Shown: positions 10,395 to 22,238 of the stretch, in pieces
Position numbering within the stretch: position 1 is the stretch's first letter
Layout of the letters: every line of letters starts with the position of its first letter
DNA from: Takakia lepidozioides
Lineage: Eukaryota > Streptophyta > Takakiopsida > Takakiales > Takakiaceae
Direction of reading: 5' to 3'
DNA length: 64,000 nt
NCBI GenBank assembly: GCA_030704615.1
Contig: CM060733.1
Coordinates: 69,378,001-69,442,000 of the forward strand
The notes under the pieces: model-generated
The model's input: the letters and a program-made list of their open reading frames with translations, nothing else
What the model was told of the DNA's origin: nothing
Database searches by the model: none
Translations under genes and position numbers: made by a program

Positions 10395-12410
10395 TCATCC
10401 CGTCCGGAGCCATTCAAAGGGTTCCACCATTCTTCCTGGCGTGGAGGACACCAAGTCCTCCAAGGACATGTCCTGCAGGAGGCAATGCATGGAAATGTGA
10501 GGAATGAAAGGAAATGGAAGAGGATCTGCAAGTGACAATCCAACAACCCCAAATGAACAGGCATGATGCAAAGTGAAATTTGTGTTTCTGGGATTGAAGA
10601 GGCTTACCGTCGTCATGAAAGCTCCCCACTGTCTGTACCTGAAGTGCCAGAAAACCAACCAGTCCTCCAACTCCTTCAGGTGGATACCAGTAGCAGCACT
10701 AGAGGAGAACCACCAAGCCCGGATTGCTTGGTAAGTGCTCTCAGCTTCTCCCATTGAGGTGGCATTTTTGTACTTGAGGCAGAGCCTTCTGTGCTCCAAC
10801 TGAATGTCAGGGCGAATGCAGCGCTTTGTATGACGTGCCAGAGATTGACTCCAATGGAAGAGGCATGTGCGCTCCCTATTTTCCATTGGGACCTTAGGAT
10901 CCCCCGAACCAAACACACGCCGCACTGCATTGAAATTTGTCTGTGCACTATCAGCCATGAAGCCCGCAAAATTTGTGTTCTATATTCCATTGCGCTGCAT
11001 GACGGCCAGGAGCAAATTCCACATGAGCATCTGGGATTCAGTGTCCTCCGACTACATATCACAAATTGTTATGGAGAGCACACGTTGGTACGCTGGATCG
11101 TACACATGGCACGCCATGGTTGTCCAACCCTTCACCCGTTTGCAGTGATCAAACATTAACCAACATTTTGCCAAATCTCCTCCAGGTTGCATTCGGTGGA
11201 CAATGCTCACACCACTGCCTTCGCCCACTGTGGACATCTTCAACAAATACACCTTGGACGAGCCCTGGCCAGGGAAGATACTGTTTTGAATGAATTCATA
11301 GCGACTCCTCCGTTTGAGGTCCATAATGTTGTCCTTGAATCCAGCCGTGCCTGTGCCCATTCTGAGTGCATTCACCTGGTTTCGAATATTGTGAGAACTC
11401 AACACGGAGAAATGGTCCATCACTGCCTCAAGCGAATCTGCATCCAGCATTGGTTGTGTCGCATCCCCTTCACCCAGTATGTGTTTTTCCAGGAATGCCT
11501 TGCTAGCTGCAAGCGCTATAGCAGAAGGTGTTGCAGAAGGGGCATTGTGGAACTCCTGCTTTAGCAAATTTCTAGCGATGTCCACGCTATCCCTGCAACT
11601 TTCTTTGGACACAAGATGCTCGTGTGTACCCATATGAATGCAGGCACGAGACATTGTCTTGCATCGGTGTGCCACCTGGTACATACGAGCGTGGCACACA
11701 GAAACACAAGACGGGGAAAGTTTGCAGAACCTGCACACAAAAGTATTGGTCTTGGGAGGGGTAAGCCCTGGGGTGAAAGGATTCAGGGGCACACCTTCCC
11801 ACTCATTTTCGTTTGGTTTAGCGCTGTTTCTCAGGCGAGGGCAAGAAATATTCACGCACTTATAATGCCCAACGCAGACTGACCTTCAAAATTTCAATCC
11901 AATGTCGTTGTGGATGTTCGACGTTTTTGTCCTGCACCAAGGGTGTCCGTCATGTTTCTTGTCCATGCCCTGCAGAAGCCCAGCTAGTCCACTGGAAGAC
12001 GTGGGAGGGTTGAGCTCAAACAAGATGTCCCCATCAAACTCTGCTGGCACGAATTGAACCCGCTGCACACGAAGGGACTCCCAATCAACAAAACGCAGCT
12101 CGCTCTTGCACCCAGGCACCCATGCGAGGGCTTTCAATTTCGGAATGACACTCGTTATCTCCTGCAACTCGTCATCATCCAAGAATGCAGTCTGCATTGC
12201 CTGCATTGGAATGAAATCGAGCGAGTCTATCTCGCTCCCTGGACAGTTTTCGTACACTGACAGAAAGTTGCGATTCACAGAGGAATCCCCGAACTGATAG
12301 CCCGTAATTCTCGAAAGGGGATCCTCCCCAAACAAACTGAGGTAAAAAAGGGTAGCACTGACCCAAAGACTGTGGGCGATGCATGCAAAGGATGTAGGAA
12401 TGACATGCAC
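10395..12410 (-). pseudogene. MULE-like transposase, copy 1 (3'-truncated, three stops)
   Basis: Read on the minus strand from about 12410. A leader ends in DGHPWCRTKTSN. A cysteine/histidine finger follows (CVNISC, FVCRFC, then ACIHMGTHEH, resembling the WRKY-GCM1/FLYWCH fingers of Mutator-like transposases). The catalytic core then shows LMFDHCKR with the first Asp, FMADSAQTNF with the second Asp and TCLFHW with the CxxH insert typical of MULEs, ending in a helical EAESTYQAIRAWW segment. A donor site (ACG|GTAAGC) near 10604 ends the exon; the C-terminal SWIM region found in copies 2 and 3 is missing. In-frame stops lie at 11886 (TGA), 11052 (TAG) and 10980 (TAG). It lies tail-to-tail with copy B, whose last exon overlaps the lost 3' part. 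Confidence 0.72.
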
Positions 12411-13106
12411 CGAACTTCGCAGACAGCCACACTGAGAGACACCAACCAGAAAAACTGTTTTCTAAGACAAGAAGCCACAAGAAGCCGTGCTGTATTTGGA
12501 TGAAAAACAAACCCTAAACATGACATAAAATCATCCATTATGGAAAGACGGCAACAACCCTGGAGAGCAGTAAAGATGAAGACCCCGAATCAGAGGTTGT
12601 GCTGTGCCAGAAGAGCACATCACAAACACTGACACTCCGGGAGACACCTCGCATGAGTGTGTGCAACACATGACCATTGCCGACACAACCCTTTATACCG
12701 AATGACCCCATTGCGACAGTGACGACGAAATGCAAACCGCAGGGTAGGCAGTACAACACACGTGGACGCATATGTGAAGCATAACAATTATTGCGAATCT
12801 GCAAGTACTGCTCGAAATTGAACTAGCATTAGATTTCTACGGCACTTCCAAATTTCAGAAGGCTGTCATGTATTGGCAGGCGGCGAAGTACATCTGACAT
12901 ATATCACAAGTACATGCAACGTATCTACTTTTTTTCCACCACTTTATTTCTTGGATAATACAAAGACGCCGAAATGGATGAATTCTGTTCGCACACAATG
13001 ATGACACCCGCATCCAAATACGGTTAACAATGTCCAATTTTTACTTTGGTTACATACCATAGCAACGCTTGTTGCAAACGTCAAACTGGAGAGCTCCAGA
13101 GGCAGC
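12411..13106. other. Region without a recognised gene
   Basis: This is the upstream side of MULE copy 1. I see only short unsupported frames and a T-rich stretch near 12928. The palindromes of the neighbouring families are absent here. Confidence 0.4.
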
Positions 13107-13469
13107 GTGGGGAGCCCTTGTTTCAACCGGAGGAGGAAGATAAGGAAGTCGTTATACTTCACGAGCACTAGGGACAGGAATAGAGCCAGATATAGAATGA
13201 GGATGGAAAGAGTAGACGAAGAGGAAAAGGAGGAAGAAGAGGGCAAAGAGGAAAGTCTGACGATGGAAGAGCAGGAATCTGGAGAAGAACAGCAGCCCGC
13301 CATACTTCCAAGAACAGGTGAGGAGGAGACTGAATCCGAGGGAGAGATGGACGCCGAAGATGATATTGAGGCTGGCCTCAGGAAGAACCAAATAGTGGAA
13401 AAGAGGATGGGGGAGATGCTCCGAAGCGCAAAGGGTCTCCGGCGATTGGTGTTGTGGTGGGAAAGTTAA
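13107..13469 (+). CDS. Acidic ORF, possible displaced 5' exon of copy C
   Basis: A 120-aa frame with a basic start (NRRRKIRKS) and a long Glu-rich stretch (about residues 38-95), ending EKRMGEMLRSAKGLRR. The other ParB-like copies also begin with charged low-complexity sequence and then a helix containing KMLEE or KMLEA, so EKRMGEML may be the equivalent. Copy C begins abruptly at an acceptor near 16165 and lacks such an N-terminus. If both belong to one gene, the hairpin satellite between them would be spliced out. This is inference from composition and position only. Confidence 0.35.
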   Translation: MGSPCFNRRRKIRKSLYFTSTRDRNRARYRMRMERVDEEEKEEEEGKEESLTMEEQESGEEQQPAILPRTGEEETESEGEMDAEDDIEAGLRKNQIVEKRMGEMLRSAKGLRRLVLWWES

Positions 13470-13559
13470 CAGAGAAGACCTTTGTGCTTCATTGGTGATG
13501 TGAACCCCAGTTGTGCTTGTATTTTGATATGAAAACCGCCTATACACGGCATCTTTGGC

Positions 13560-16110
13560 AGGTTGAATCCACCCCGAATTGGAAGCTCAAACAGTGTGCA
13601 GCAACGCACACTGTTTGAGCCGATGTGCAAAACGGCCACATAGGGCCACTATGGCAGGTTCAATCCACCCCGAATTGGAAGCTCAAACAGTGTGCAGCAC
13701 CGCACACTACTTGAGTCCCCCATTTTGCTTGTTTTTTTCATGTTCAACACGGCCACATAGGGCCACTACTGCAGGTTGAATCCACCCCAAAATTGGAAGC
13801 TCAAACAGTGTGCGGCACCGCACACTGTTTGAGCCCCCCATTTTGCTTGTTTTTTGATGTTCAAAACGGCCACATAGGGCCACTATGGCAGGTTCAATCC
13901 ACCCCAAATTGGAAGCTCAAATAATGTGCGGCACCGCACACTGTTTGAGCCCCCCATTTTGCTTGTTTTTTGATGTTCAAAACGGCCACATAGGGCCACT
14001 ATGGCAGGTTCAATCCACCCCGAATTGGAAGCTCAAACAGTGTGCGTCAACGCACACTGTTTGAGCCCCCCTTGTGCCTTGTTTTTTGGTGTGGAAATGG
14101 TGCACACAGGGGCCTCTCTATCTGGTTCAATCCACCCCTAATTCGAAGCTCAAACAGTGTGCGCCAACGCACACTGTTCAAGCCCCCTTTCTCACTGTTT
14201 TTTTCATAATAAAATTGTCCAGACAGGGTATCTCTATGAGGTTCAATCAACAATTTCCTGGCAGCTCCAGCAGTGTGCGTCAACGCACACTGTTTGAGCC
14301 CACCTTGTCATTGTTTTTTTCATGTGAAAATCGGCCACATAGGGCCAGTCTTGCAGGTTCAATGCACACTTACCTGGCAGCTCAAATAGTGTGCGTCAAC
14401 GCACACTGTTTGAGCCCACCTTGTCATTGTTTTTTTCATGTGAAAATCGGCCACATAGGGCCAGTCTTGCAGGTTCAATGCACACTTACCTGGCAGCTCA
14501 AACAGTGTGCGTCAACGCACACTTTGAGCCCACCTTGTCATTGTTTTTTTCATGTGAAAATCGGCCACATAGGGCCAGTCTTGCAAGTTCAATGCACACT
14601 TACCTGGTAGCTCAAACAGTGTGCCTCAACGCACACTCTTTGAGCCCACCTTGTCATTGTTTTTTTCATGTGAAATCGGCCACATAGGGCCAGTCTTGCT
14701 GGTTCAATGCACACTTACCTGGTAGCTCAAACAGTGTGCGTCAACGCACACAGTTTGAGCCCACCTTGTCATTGTTTTTTTCATGTGAAAATCGGCCACA
14801 TAGGGCCACTCAGGCAGGTTCACTCCACCCCGAATTGGAAGCTCAAGCAGTGTGCGGCACCGCACACTGTTTGAGCCCCCCATTTTGCTTGTTTTTTCAT
14901 GTTCAAAACGGCCACATAGGGCCACTCTGGCAGGTTCAATCCACCCGGAATTGGAAGCTCAAACAGTGTGCGCCAACGCACACTGTTTGAGCCCCCCTTG
15001 TGCCTTGTTTTTTTGGTGTGGAAATGGTGCACACAGGGGCCTCTCTGTCTGGTTCAATCCACCCCTAAATCAAAGCTCAAACAGTGTGCGCCAACGCACA
15101 CTGTTTGAGCCCCCCTTCTCTTTGTTTTTTTCATAATAAAATCGTCCAGACAGGGTAACTCTGTGAGGTTCAATCCACACTAACCTGGCAGCTCAAACAG
15201 TGTATGTCAACGCACACTGTTTGAGCCCCCCTTGTAATTGTTTCTTGAATGTGAAAATCGTGCACACAGTCGCCTCTCTCTAAGGTTCATTCCACCCCTT
15301 TTTGGAAGCTCAAACAGTGTGTGGCATTGCACACTGTTTGAGCCCACACTTGACATTATTTTTTCATTTTAGAATCGACCACAAAGGTCATCTCTGTCAG
15401 GTTCAATTCACACTTACCTGGCAGCCCAAACAGTGTGCATCAACACACACTGTTTGAGCCCCCTGATTTGCTTGTTTTTGACATGAAAATTGTGCACCTA
15501 GGGCCAGTCTGGCACGTTGAATCCACCCCGAAATGGAAGCTCAAACAGTGTGCGGCAACGCACACTATTTGAGCCCCCTTCACTGACTTTTCTTTTATTT
15601 CAAAATCGGCCACTCATGGCCACTATGCCATGTTAAAATCACCCCTTATTGCAAGCTCAAACAGTGTGCGTTGCTGCACACTGTTTGAGCCCCCTCTCTG
15701 CTTGTTTTTTGTTGTGAAAATCGGGCACCTAGGGCCACTTTGGCAGGTTGAAACGAACCCTTATTGGAAGCTCAAAGAGTGTGCGGCAACGCACACTGTT
15801 TGAGCCCCCTCTCTACTTGTTTTTTTTTATGTGAAATTGGGCCAAACAGGGCCTGTATGCGTGCTCAAAACACCCATAGTTGGTAGCACGAAGAGTGTGC
15901 GGCAACGCACACTGTTTGTGCCCCCTTTTTGGCCCCCTCTCTGCCTGTTTGTTTTTTGGAAATGTGCCACATAGGGCCAAATATCATGTTCGAAACACCA
16001 TTATTTGGAAGCTGAAACATTGTGCGGCAACGCACAGTATTTTTGGCCCCCACACTGCTTGTTTTCTGATGAGAAATTGGGCCACATAGGTCCTGTCTGC
16101 CATGCTCAAA
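13560..16110. repeat. Hairpin satellite, about 22 units of about 115 bases
   Basis: Each unit carries GCTCAAACAGTGTGCG-NNN-CGCACACTGTTTGAGC, an inverted repeat with arms of about 16 bases, followed by a T-rich spacer, CGGCCACATAGGGCCA and GGTTCAATCCACCCC. Palindromes recur near 13590, 13689, 13804, 13925, 14040 and so on to about 16020. The centre varies (GCA, TCA, CCA with C or A next), while the arms stay nearly constant except in the last units. No coding sequence is supported; frames through it are repeats of the same non-coding text. Confidence 0.9.
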
Positions 16111-16165
16111 ACACCATCGTTTCATGCCTCTCTCTTATATCAATTTGAATGAACAACTCTGCAGG

Positions 16166-19100
16166 AGAAGATGCAAAGTGTGGCGGATGAGATCCCTTCG
16201 GGGCAGGGGAAGGAGATCATTGTTGATGTGGACGATGAGTTCTATGAAAGCAAAGCTGCTGAGATGCTGGGGGGTCAGAAGGTAAACTCTCAACTTGTGG
16301 TGCAAAATATGTTTGCCTCGGGTGGGAGGTTGAAGATTCCCCTGTGTAGATTGGTTTCCATGCCCGTCGTTCGTCCACCCCTCATCAAGGACATCCTGAA
16401 GTTGGAGGCCGAGTTTGTTCATGGGTATTTGGATGGATCCGCAGTCTTTTACGTTTCTACAAAGGATTCCAGAGGCAATGAGCTCCTTGTGGATGAGTCA
16501 ATCGTGGACTCCTAGGATCCCATTTGGAGACAGGTGAACGAATCCTTCGAACTTCTTCTCTCCAGGAAACCTTCCACCCAGGCATTCTCAGGGAAGATGT
16601 TTCACGTTTGGGATGGCAACCATCGGTTGCTTGCATGGATGGCTGTCATTGGGAGGCTGTACTCACAGGAGGAAGAGTGGCATTACTCTGTTCGATGGAT
16701 GGTGCTGGATTGTGACGGGAACATGATGGGTCTTCTGACGGCAATGAATGATGTGAACAGGTTGGTTTCTCATTCTACATGTTCCACTTGTGGTTCCATG
16801 GTTCTTTGGTTCCAGTCCTCTGTTGACGGTCCTTGAATTTCATTCTGACTTTCACACATCATTCTGCAGAGGGACGGAGACATCGCATGTCAAAATGAGT
16901 CTGGTTCACACACTGTACAGGATACAAAAGATCGGGCAGATGCCCTTGACCAACTTCAAGACCATCCTTTCAGCAGAGACGTACAAGAAGTGCGAAAGCT
17001 CTAAGACATCGGAAACGTGGTACTCGTTGATCCGTGAGGCTTTCATGGAGTATATGTACGCGGCGAGATACATCTTCCATCATCTCGCCTTTCGATATTC
17101 CTGCTTCCACATGTTGTTTCTGTTTGTTTCCCTTGCCCTTGGGTTGATGCAACTCTCGTGCATTCCCTTGCAGCAAGACATTGCACATGCAGGAGAGCAT
17201 GGCAAACTGGAATACTACAGCTCTACCCCTGAGGAGAGAAGGACAACAAAGGGTGTTGAGAGTCACATCCAGAAAGAGATGACCGCCACAAGAAGGACTA
17301 TTATGAGTGCTTTTGTGAAACAACTGAGAATTGCAGACCCAACCTTCGGACCAGAGTTCCTTCAAGAGGTGAAAACCCATTACAACAAGCCAAGCAAGTC
17401 GGAGATGGCCCAGGAGAAGTTACACAGGATGTCTACTGCCATTGTGTCTTCATAACAGAAGGTGAAGTGGCTACAGATATGGAACTCCGATCCCACTGTT
17501 AGGGATACCCACATGTTCCCCAGGCCGGAGAAAGAGAAGAAGACCCAGCGTGTCATTCCTGTCACTGACAATGTGCTGGACACATGGCTTCACAAGGCCA
17601 CTTACTGGAGCCAGGTATGATGTCCTTTGCTGTGTCACTTTCTTTTTGCTTTTTCTGTCATTCTTTTTCCATGTTACATTGGTTGTGATTGTTTTTGTGT
17701 TCATTCTTGCTTCTGTATTGATCTGCAATTGGAGGAAACGGCCCAGTCGGTTTTACATACGCAGCTGGCTGACTATGGGATCACCATGACAGAATCGAAG
17801 GTCTCCTTCCAAGCATACATGAGGAAATGGAGAGCCACAGTGTGGCAATCTTGTTTCTTCAGAGAGTTCAGCAAGGATGCTGGCATCAGTCGAACAAATG
17901 AGCTTGACCAGCAAGAGAAATGAGAGGAAGCCTGGAAACGATGCCTTTTCAGATGCGAAATGGACTGTGCTTCTTTGTTTTGCATAGACACAATCTCCTC
18001 CATCCAACCTGTTTTTGGCTGGCTCATATGAGTTTGTGGTGGAGTGTAATGTGTCGCATACTCTTTTAGGGGGTCTTCGTGATGGGGTGGAAAAGCTGGG
18101 AGACAATATTTGCATTGCATAATGAGGTTGTCTCTGTTCCTGCAGGTACATAAAGTATGTTCTCATGGCATAGAACTGCTTGGACAAACATCGTGATTTC
18201 GTGGACCTTTGGCTTGTCCCTACTGGCAACCAGACCATGTTTACTACGGGGATCTTGCATGACTGGGGCCCAGACCATCTTTCTGCTTGTGGTTGGTATT
18301 TGGATTGCCCTGCTTCAGAGACCCCAACTCAAGAGGTGTCTTTGAGTTCTCGAGCGTATAGCAGCTACCGCCGCAGCAGCCGACCTCGCATTCATGAGAG
18401 AAATTTGAGGACTCTTGCAGAGAAGGAGCCTCCCGCTCAGGATACACCGGGTAAAGGTAGAAAGGCAAAGGGAAAGGATGTTGCTGGTGGTGTGGGGAAA
18501 GGAAGGGGTAGGGGGAAGGGGGCACAAGGGCAGGTAGGTGGGCAGGGAAGTGTTGCAGATACTGGCCCTCTGGTGGTTGTCCAGCAGACTCCACCGCATG
18601 GTAGGGGATCCGGGAGAAAGAACAAGGGGGTGGTTGATCCCAAGGACCCATACCATGCAGTGGAGCATCCCACGAGGGTCATTCGCCCTATCAGGTTGGA
18701 GATGGCCAACATCGGGTTCCTTGCCATGATGGAGTCCAAGAAATCTGATTACAAGGGCGAACCATCACCAGTGTGGGAGAGGATTGTGGAGTTCCTCGGC
18801 ACGGTGCGTGTTGTCTTTTGCTTCTTGTCTGTTGTGTGCATGGATCGTTTCAATCCACTTGAGCATTCCATTGCATGCTTGTTTGCAGGCTAAAATGACC
18901 AAATCCTGGGTGAACGGGAAGGAGAAGCCATATGCAGCCGAACTCATCATCTTGGACATCCCTGATGGGTTGCCAGTCCCGGATGTCCCTCCATCGGGTG
19001 CTTGTCCAGGTTGGAATGCTTTTGATGAGCGCTACTGGCGGTGGATTTTCTCCTTTTGCAATTTCTTTCTGTCCGATGCAGGTGTTTTGGTGCTCATCCA

Positions 19101-20320
19101 GTCCATCGACCTTCGCTGTCGCCGTGCACTTGCCAGCTATTTGAAAGCCTCCGGCATGAGGGTTGTGAAGACATGGAATTGTGTGAACAGCATGTACCTG
19201 ACGAAGGGGGATCGTCCCGGAGAGATGGTAAATCTACCTTCTTATTCCTCTTATTGGTGGTTCTCGGATGGAGTTGCATAAGTCGCTCAAATGAATATGT
19301 AGGGGCCTGGTTTTCAAGCTTCTTAGTTCTTTGTGTATGTCCTGTTCGCATACTCGTTTGTTTGAAGCTGTTTGTCTCGTCCGAGTGCATCCACCTACGA
19401 CTCCAGCCGTCATTAGGGAGTTCGCCATCAGTCATGGGGGCAAGTTCATAGACGAGAGGACAGATCCTCCCACGGATGACATGCACCACAACTGAGAGGA
19501 ACGCAACGTGTGCTTGCGAAGGGGGAATGGGGTTCCTTGGAGAGGGGCCAGGGGGAGCCCGGCTTTCATTCAGACGATTGTGGAGTGCTGCACCTACACA
19601 GACACCAGAGTTCTGGATTTGTCAATGGGCACAGGTTTGTCTCTTCAACATTCACATTTCGTGAGGTTTGTTTGACCTTGCACTTTCAGCTCTTCCCACC
19701 GTTCCAAATGTGTCTTCAATGTCTGTTTCCTTCATTGTATTCCACTGCAGGTGCCTCGTACCACGCTTGTAAGGCCAGTGCGCGACATCTCCTTGGGATT
19801 GAAGGGGATGCCGAGATTTACAAGAACCTCTTGATGGGTTTGGGTGGACCCACTTCTCAAGTCCTTCCAAAGCCCCTACCTGCTGATATTGATACAGGGG
19901 AGACTTCCGACAAGGAGCTGGATGACGACTTTGCCTATGAGTAAGTTCAACCTGTGGATGCTTGCATTGTTGTTTCAATACCCAGAATCACTGTTCTTAA
20001 GACAAAGTGCACATGGGAGATATCCTCTTTGTTGGACTTGTGCATTGCATCATTGTGTTCAAAATGTCTTTGTCCACTTGTGCAGGAGTCCGCGTGCTTC
20101 CACTGACCCTCTATCACACCTTTTTGGACTTCTTTCAAGTCCTCCTCAATCTTACGTCCTACCTGTCTATGCGGAGGCACTCGCAGCAAGCATGTCCATT
20201 CATGGCACTCGCACTCCAACCATCGACGGCCGTGGTAGAAGACGTGGTGTTGGGGCCGGAATCTTTGTGGATGACATAGCACAGGAGGTCGATACTGATT
20301 CTGATGATTGTAACACTTGA
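16166..20320 (+). pseudogene. ParB-like / beta-class amino-methyltransferase fusion gene, copy C
   Basis: Ten-exon layout: 16166-16760, 16870-17062, 17174-17614 (exons 3 and 4 unsplit), about 17733-17951, 18146-18803, 18889-19227, about 19360-19634, 19751-19940 and 20086-20320. It carries IPLCRLVSMPVVRPP, then VWDGNHRLLAW, a Lys/Gly-rich linker (KGRGRGKG), ELIILDIPDG (motif IV position), FNxFFLSDAGVLVLI, then SPAFIQTIVECC, RVLDLSMGTG and HLLGIEGD (motifs I and II), ending DDIAQEVDTDSDD. This is the most complete methyltransferase part in the window. In-frame stops are a TAG (a Trp codon in the relatives) at 16513, TAA near 17453, TGA near 17921, TAG near 18170 and TGA near 19495. Intron 2 appears to start with GC, and the intron 5 donor reads AT. 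It follows the hairpin satellite directly. Confidence 0.72.
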
Positions 20321-21290
20321 TATGAAGTTTTCTTTTGCTTTCATTCGGGGCCAATTTTGAAATGGGATGGTTGTGTGTCCTTGTTGTCATGTTTGCAATG
20401 TGTGCGTGGGATGCAAATTCATGGGAACAAACTATCGTTGGAGATGGGGGTCGCATGGACTGCCCGGATTGTTCCTTCAATCTATTTAGTGTTTTGCGGA
20501 GCTCACAAGCTTGTGTGCATTGCAAAAACAAACAAACGTCTTTGGTTTGGGTAGAGCATTCTCGCATCATTTGCTCGTTGGTCTCCAAACCATTCCTGCT
20601 AGAAGAATGCTTGGTAAACCCATCATGATAAAGTCCACGTGATCAAAGAGCGTTCAGGCATTCTCAATTCTGGTGAGCATCTATAATGCTCCCACACATA
20701 CCTGGCATGTTCGCAAGGGTGGTGAGTAAGAAAAGATTTCGCAGGGATCCGCTTTGGATGATGTGAGTGTGCACCTGCTCACGACGTAGGCACATTCCAA
20801 TGCAGGGGCTTGGTATGTTGATAACGTCTAAATGGATGCAATGGATAGAAATGATGGATACAATGGAAGTAACACATCCAGTCTGCATTCCCTGGAAATG
20901 GTTGATCAACCCGCGGTAATAGGTGACACCCGCGGAAATAGGCCCTGTATGCATGCTGACGTGGCGTGAGCATGGGCTCACAGAATAGCACCCCCCAGAC
21001 TGCAGGTGTTTGTCTTTGTATTATTTTTCAAATGAGTGATGGTGGGGTGTTGTGCAGTGTGTTTACTCCTCTTCTCATATGAGCTTCACCGTCGGTTGCA
21101 CTCAAGTGACGACTCCTCTCACATCTCAGTCGTGGACGGTCTCCTCAGACCCACTCCTCAACTTTATCAGATTGAGTGCTTAATGTTGCATTTTTATCAA
21201 CAGTGCTGTAGATCCAGGGGCAGTGAATACTGACATTTTGCGGGAAGTGCCTGTTTGGCTTGCAAAGCTGAGCAATGTTATTCGCATGAG
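20321..21290. other. Spacer, nothing recognised
   Basis: Low-coding sequence between copy C and a PPR scrap. I see no palindrome of the families above and no intact frame worth naming. Confidence 0.4.
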
Positions 21291-21294
21291 GTGT

Positions 21295-21515
21295 GACACC
21301 CAACATTATTACATTCATTTCTGTTCTCAATGCTTGTGCCAGCCTAGGAGCCCTGGAAAAAGGTACAGAGGTCCATGAGCTGACATCATTCTGGAGACTG
21401 CCCTTGTCGATATGTATGCCAAGTATGGGAGCTTGAACGATGCCAGACAAGTTTTTGACAAAACGTCTCAACGAAATGTGGTCTCATGGAGTGCGATGAT
21501 GGAGGCTTTTGAGAT
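21295..21515 (+). pseudogene. PPR gene fragment (PLS type)
   Basis: VLNACASLGALEKGTEVHEL in one frame is followed by ETALVDMYAKYG, then ARQVFDKTSQRNVVSWSAMM in another. These are classic L and S pentatricopeptide motifs of plant organelle RNA-editing/processing factors. A frameshift near 21385 and loss of both ends show that it is a remnant. Confidence 0.75.
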
Positions 21516-21679
21516 GTATGTCTTGTACAGAGTCCATTGCTATTGCAGAGTTCCATAATTGTTCAATTTCTTTTCCATTCAATCCATCTTCATTTCTTTT
21601 TTTCACACAAATCATGCATTGATATTGGGGGGGTTGGGGCAGATCCAACATGCTTTTCCATCTCATACTCTGGTAATCA

Positions 21680-22238
21680 AGATGATCACCACCTAGCTCA
21701 TGGAGGGGTCGGAAGATCCTCCATAGTGAGCCCGTCAGTTGCCAACATAAAAATGGAGCCTACAGGAAAGCACTCCACTCGTGGAGCAGAAGAGGTGACA
21801 TCCCCAAATTGCAAGCGTCAAACGTCCCACTCACCTTTGGGATTACCAGGTGATATCAATCCTGAAACTGGTCTACTTGGTACGATTTCCAAACCAACAA
21901 CTAGTCCTGACAAAACCCCCTGTAAATCCCATCGTCCCATGAGGAAAAAGCATTTGTACATGGGTGATGAAGCATTGCAGGATGTGGAGGGTTCAGACCC
22001 CTTCTCCAAGTCTGATACCAGCAAGGGAATGCCTACCTTGGATGCTACTACTCAGGACGATGCTGTCTCCCCACCTCCTCAGTTCAAAAACGGTGACAAA
22101 CGTGCTGCAAATGGACTTCATGGTGCACAGTCTCCCAAGAAGAAACCTAGAAAGCATATTGTGCCAGTAAGTGAAAGAGTGTCCGCAGCAAAGAACACAA
22201 GGTCTTCTGGAGTGAAGACTCGGCACACTCACAAATAA
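21680..22238 (+). CDS. Basic, serine-rich ORF tail of unknown function
   Basis: An open frame runs to 22238. Its C-terminal 180 residues have protein-like composition: Ser/Thr/Pro-rich, with KKKPRKH and KRAANG resembling a nuclear localisation signal, ending SSGVKTRHTHK. The N-terminal part of the frame looks non-coding. It could be a last exon of a nuclear protein or a chance frame. No neighbour helps to assign it. Confidence 0.3.

Larger units (their letters stand above)
8117..10507 (+). pseudogene. ParB-like gene, copy B, truncated before the methyltransferase
   Basis: Exons by splice sites: 8117-8923, 9091-9280, 9368-9653, 9730-9858, 9941-10155 and 10378-10507. The N-terminus (MGAGEGSQGG, then YTPTRVLR) is proline/basic rich; TPTRVLR is echoed in copy D as TQTRILR. 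The ParB-like domain is well preserved: VPLCRMVSLLVVRQALPG, then FREGYRRGSATFYVSIEND, then IWEGNHRMLAW. The middle region (MTWWHQV...FFREIAKARRS) and start of exon 6 (YINFALIPSG) match copy A. The gene then stops and runs into the minus-strand MULE copy 1. Lesions are a frameshift near 8300, TGA after PGDID at 8571, TAA in exon 2 near 9147 and an extra base near 9390. No methyltransferase exons remain. Confidence 0.72.

Noticed and set aside
10395-12410. hAT or PIF/Harbinger transposase
   Set aside because: The CxxH motif after the second Asp, the N-terminal Cys/His finger and the SWIM finger in the sister copies point to the Mutator (MULE) group.
14074-15136. Several long frames on both strands
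   Set aside because: They are translations of the hairpin satellite and show its period, with no protein features.
13560-16110. CRISPR-like array of palindromic repeats
   Set aside because: The spacers are themselves repeated, the units are about 115 bases and the host is eukaryotic, so this is a satellite.
8571-19500. Stop codon reassignment in the element genes
   Set aside because: All three stop codons occur, at differing places, and frameshifts accompany them. Decay explains this better.
1-20320. Bacterial plasmid or prophage with a parABS system
   Set aside because: The genes are split by GT-AG introns, and no ParA, replication or ribosome-binding features are present.
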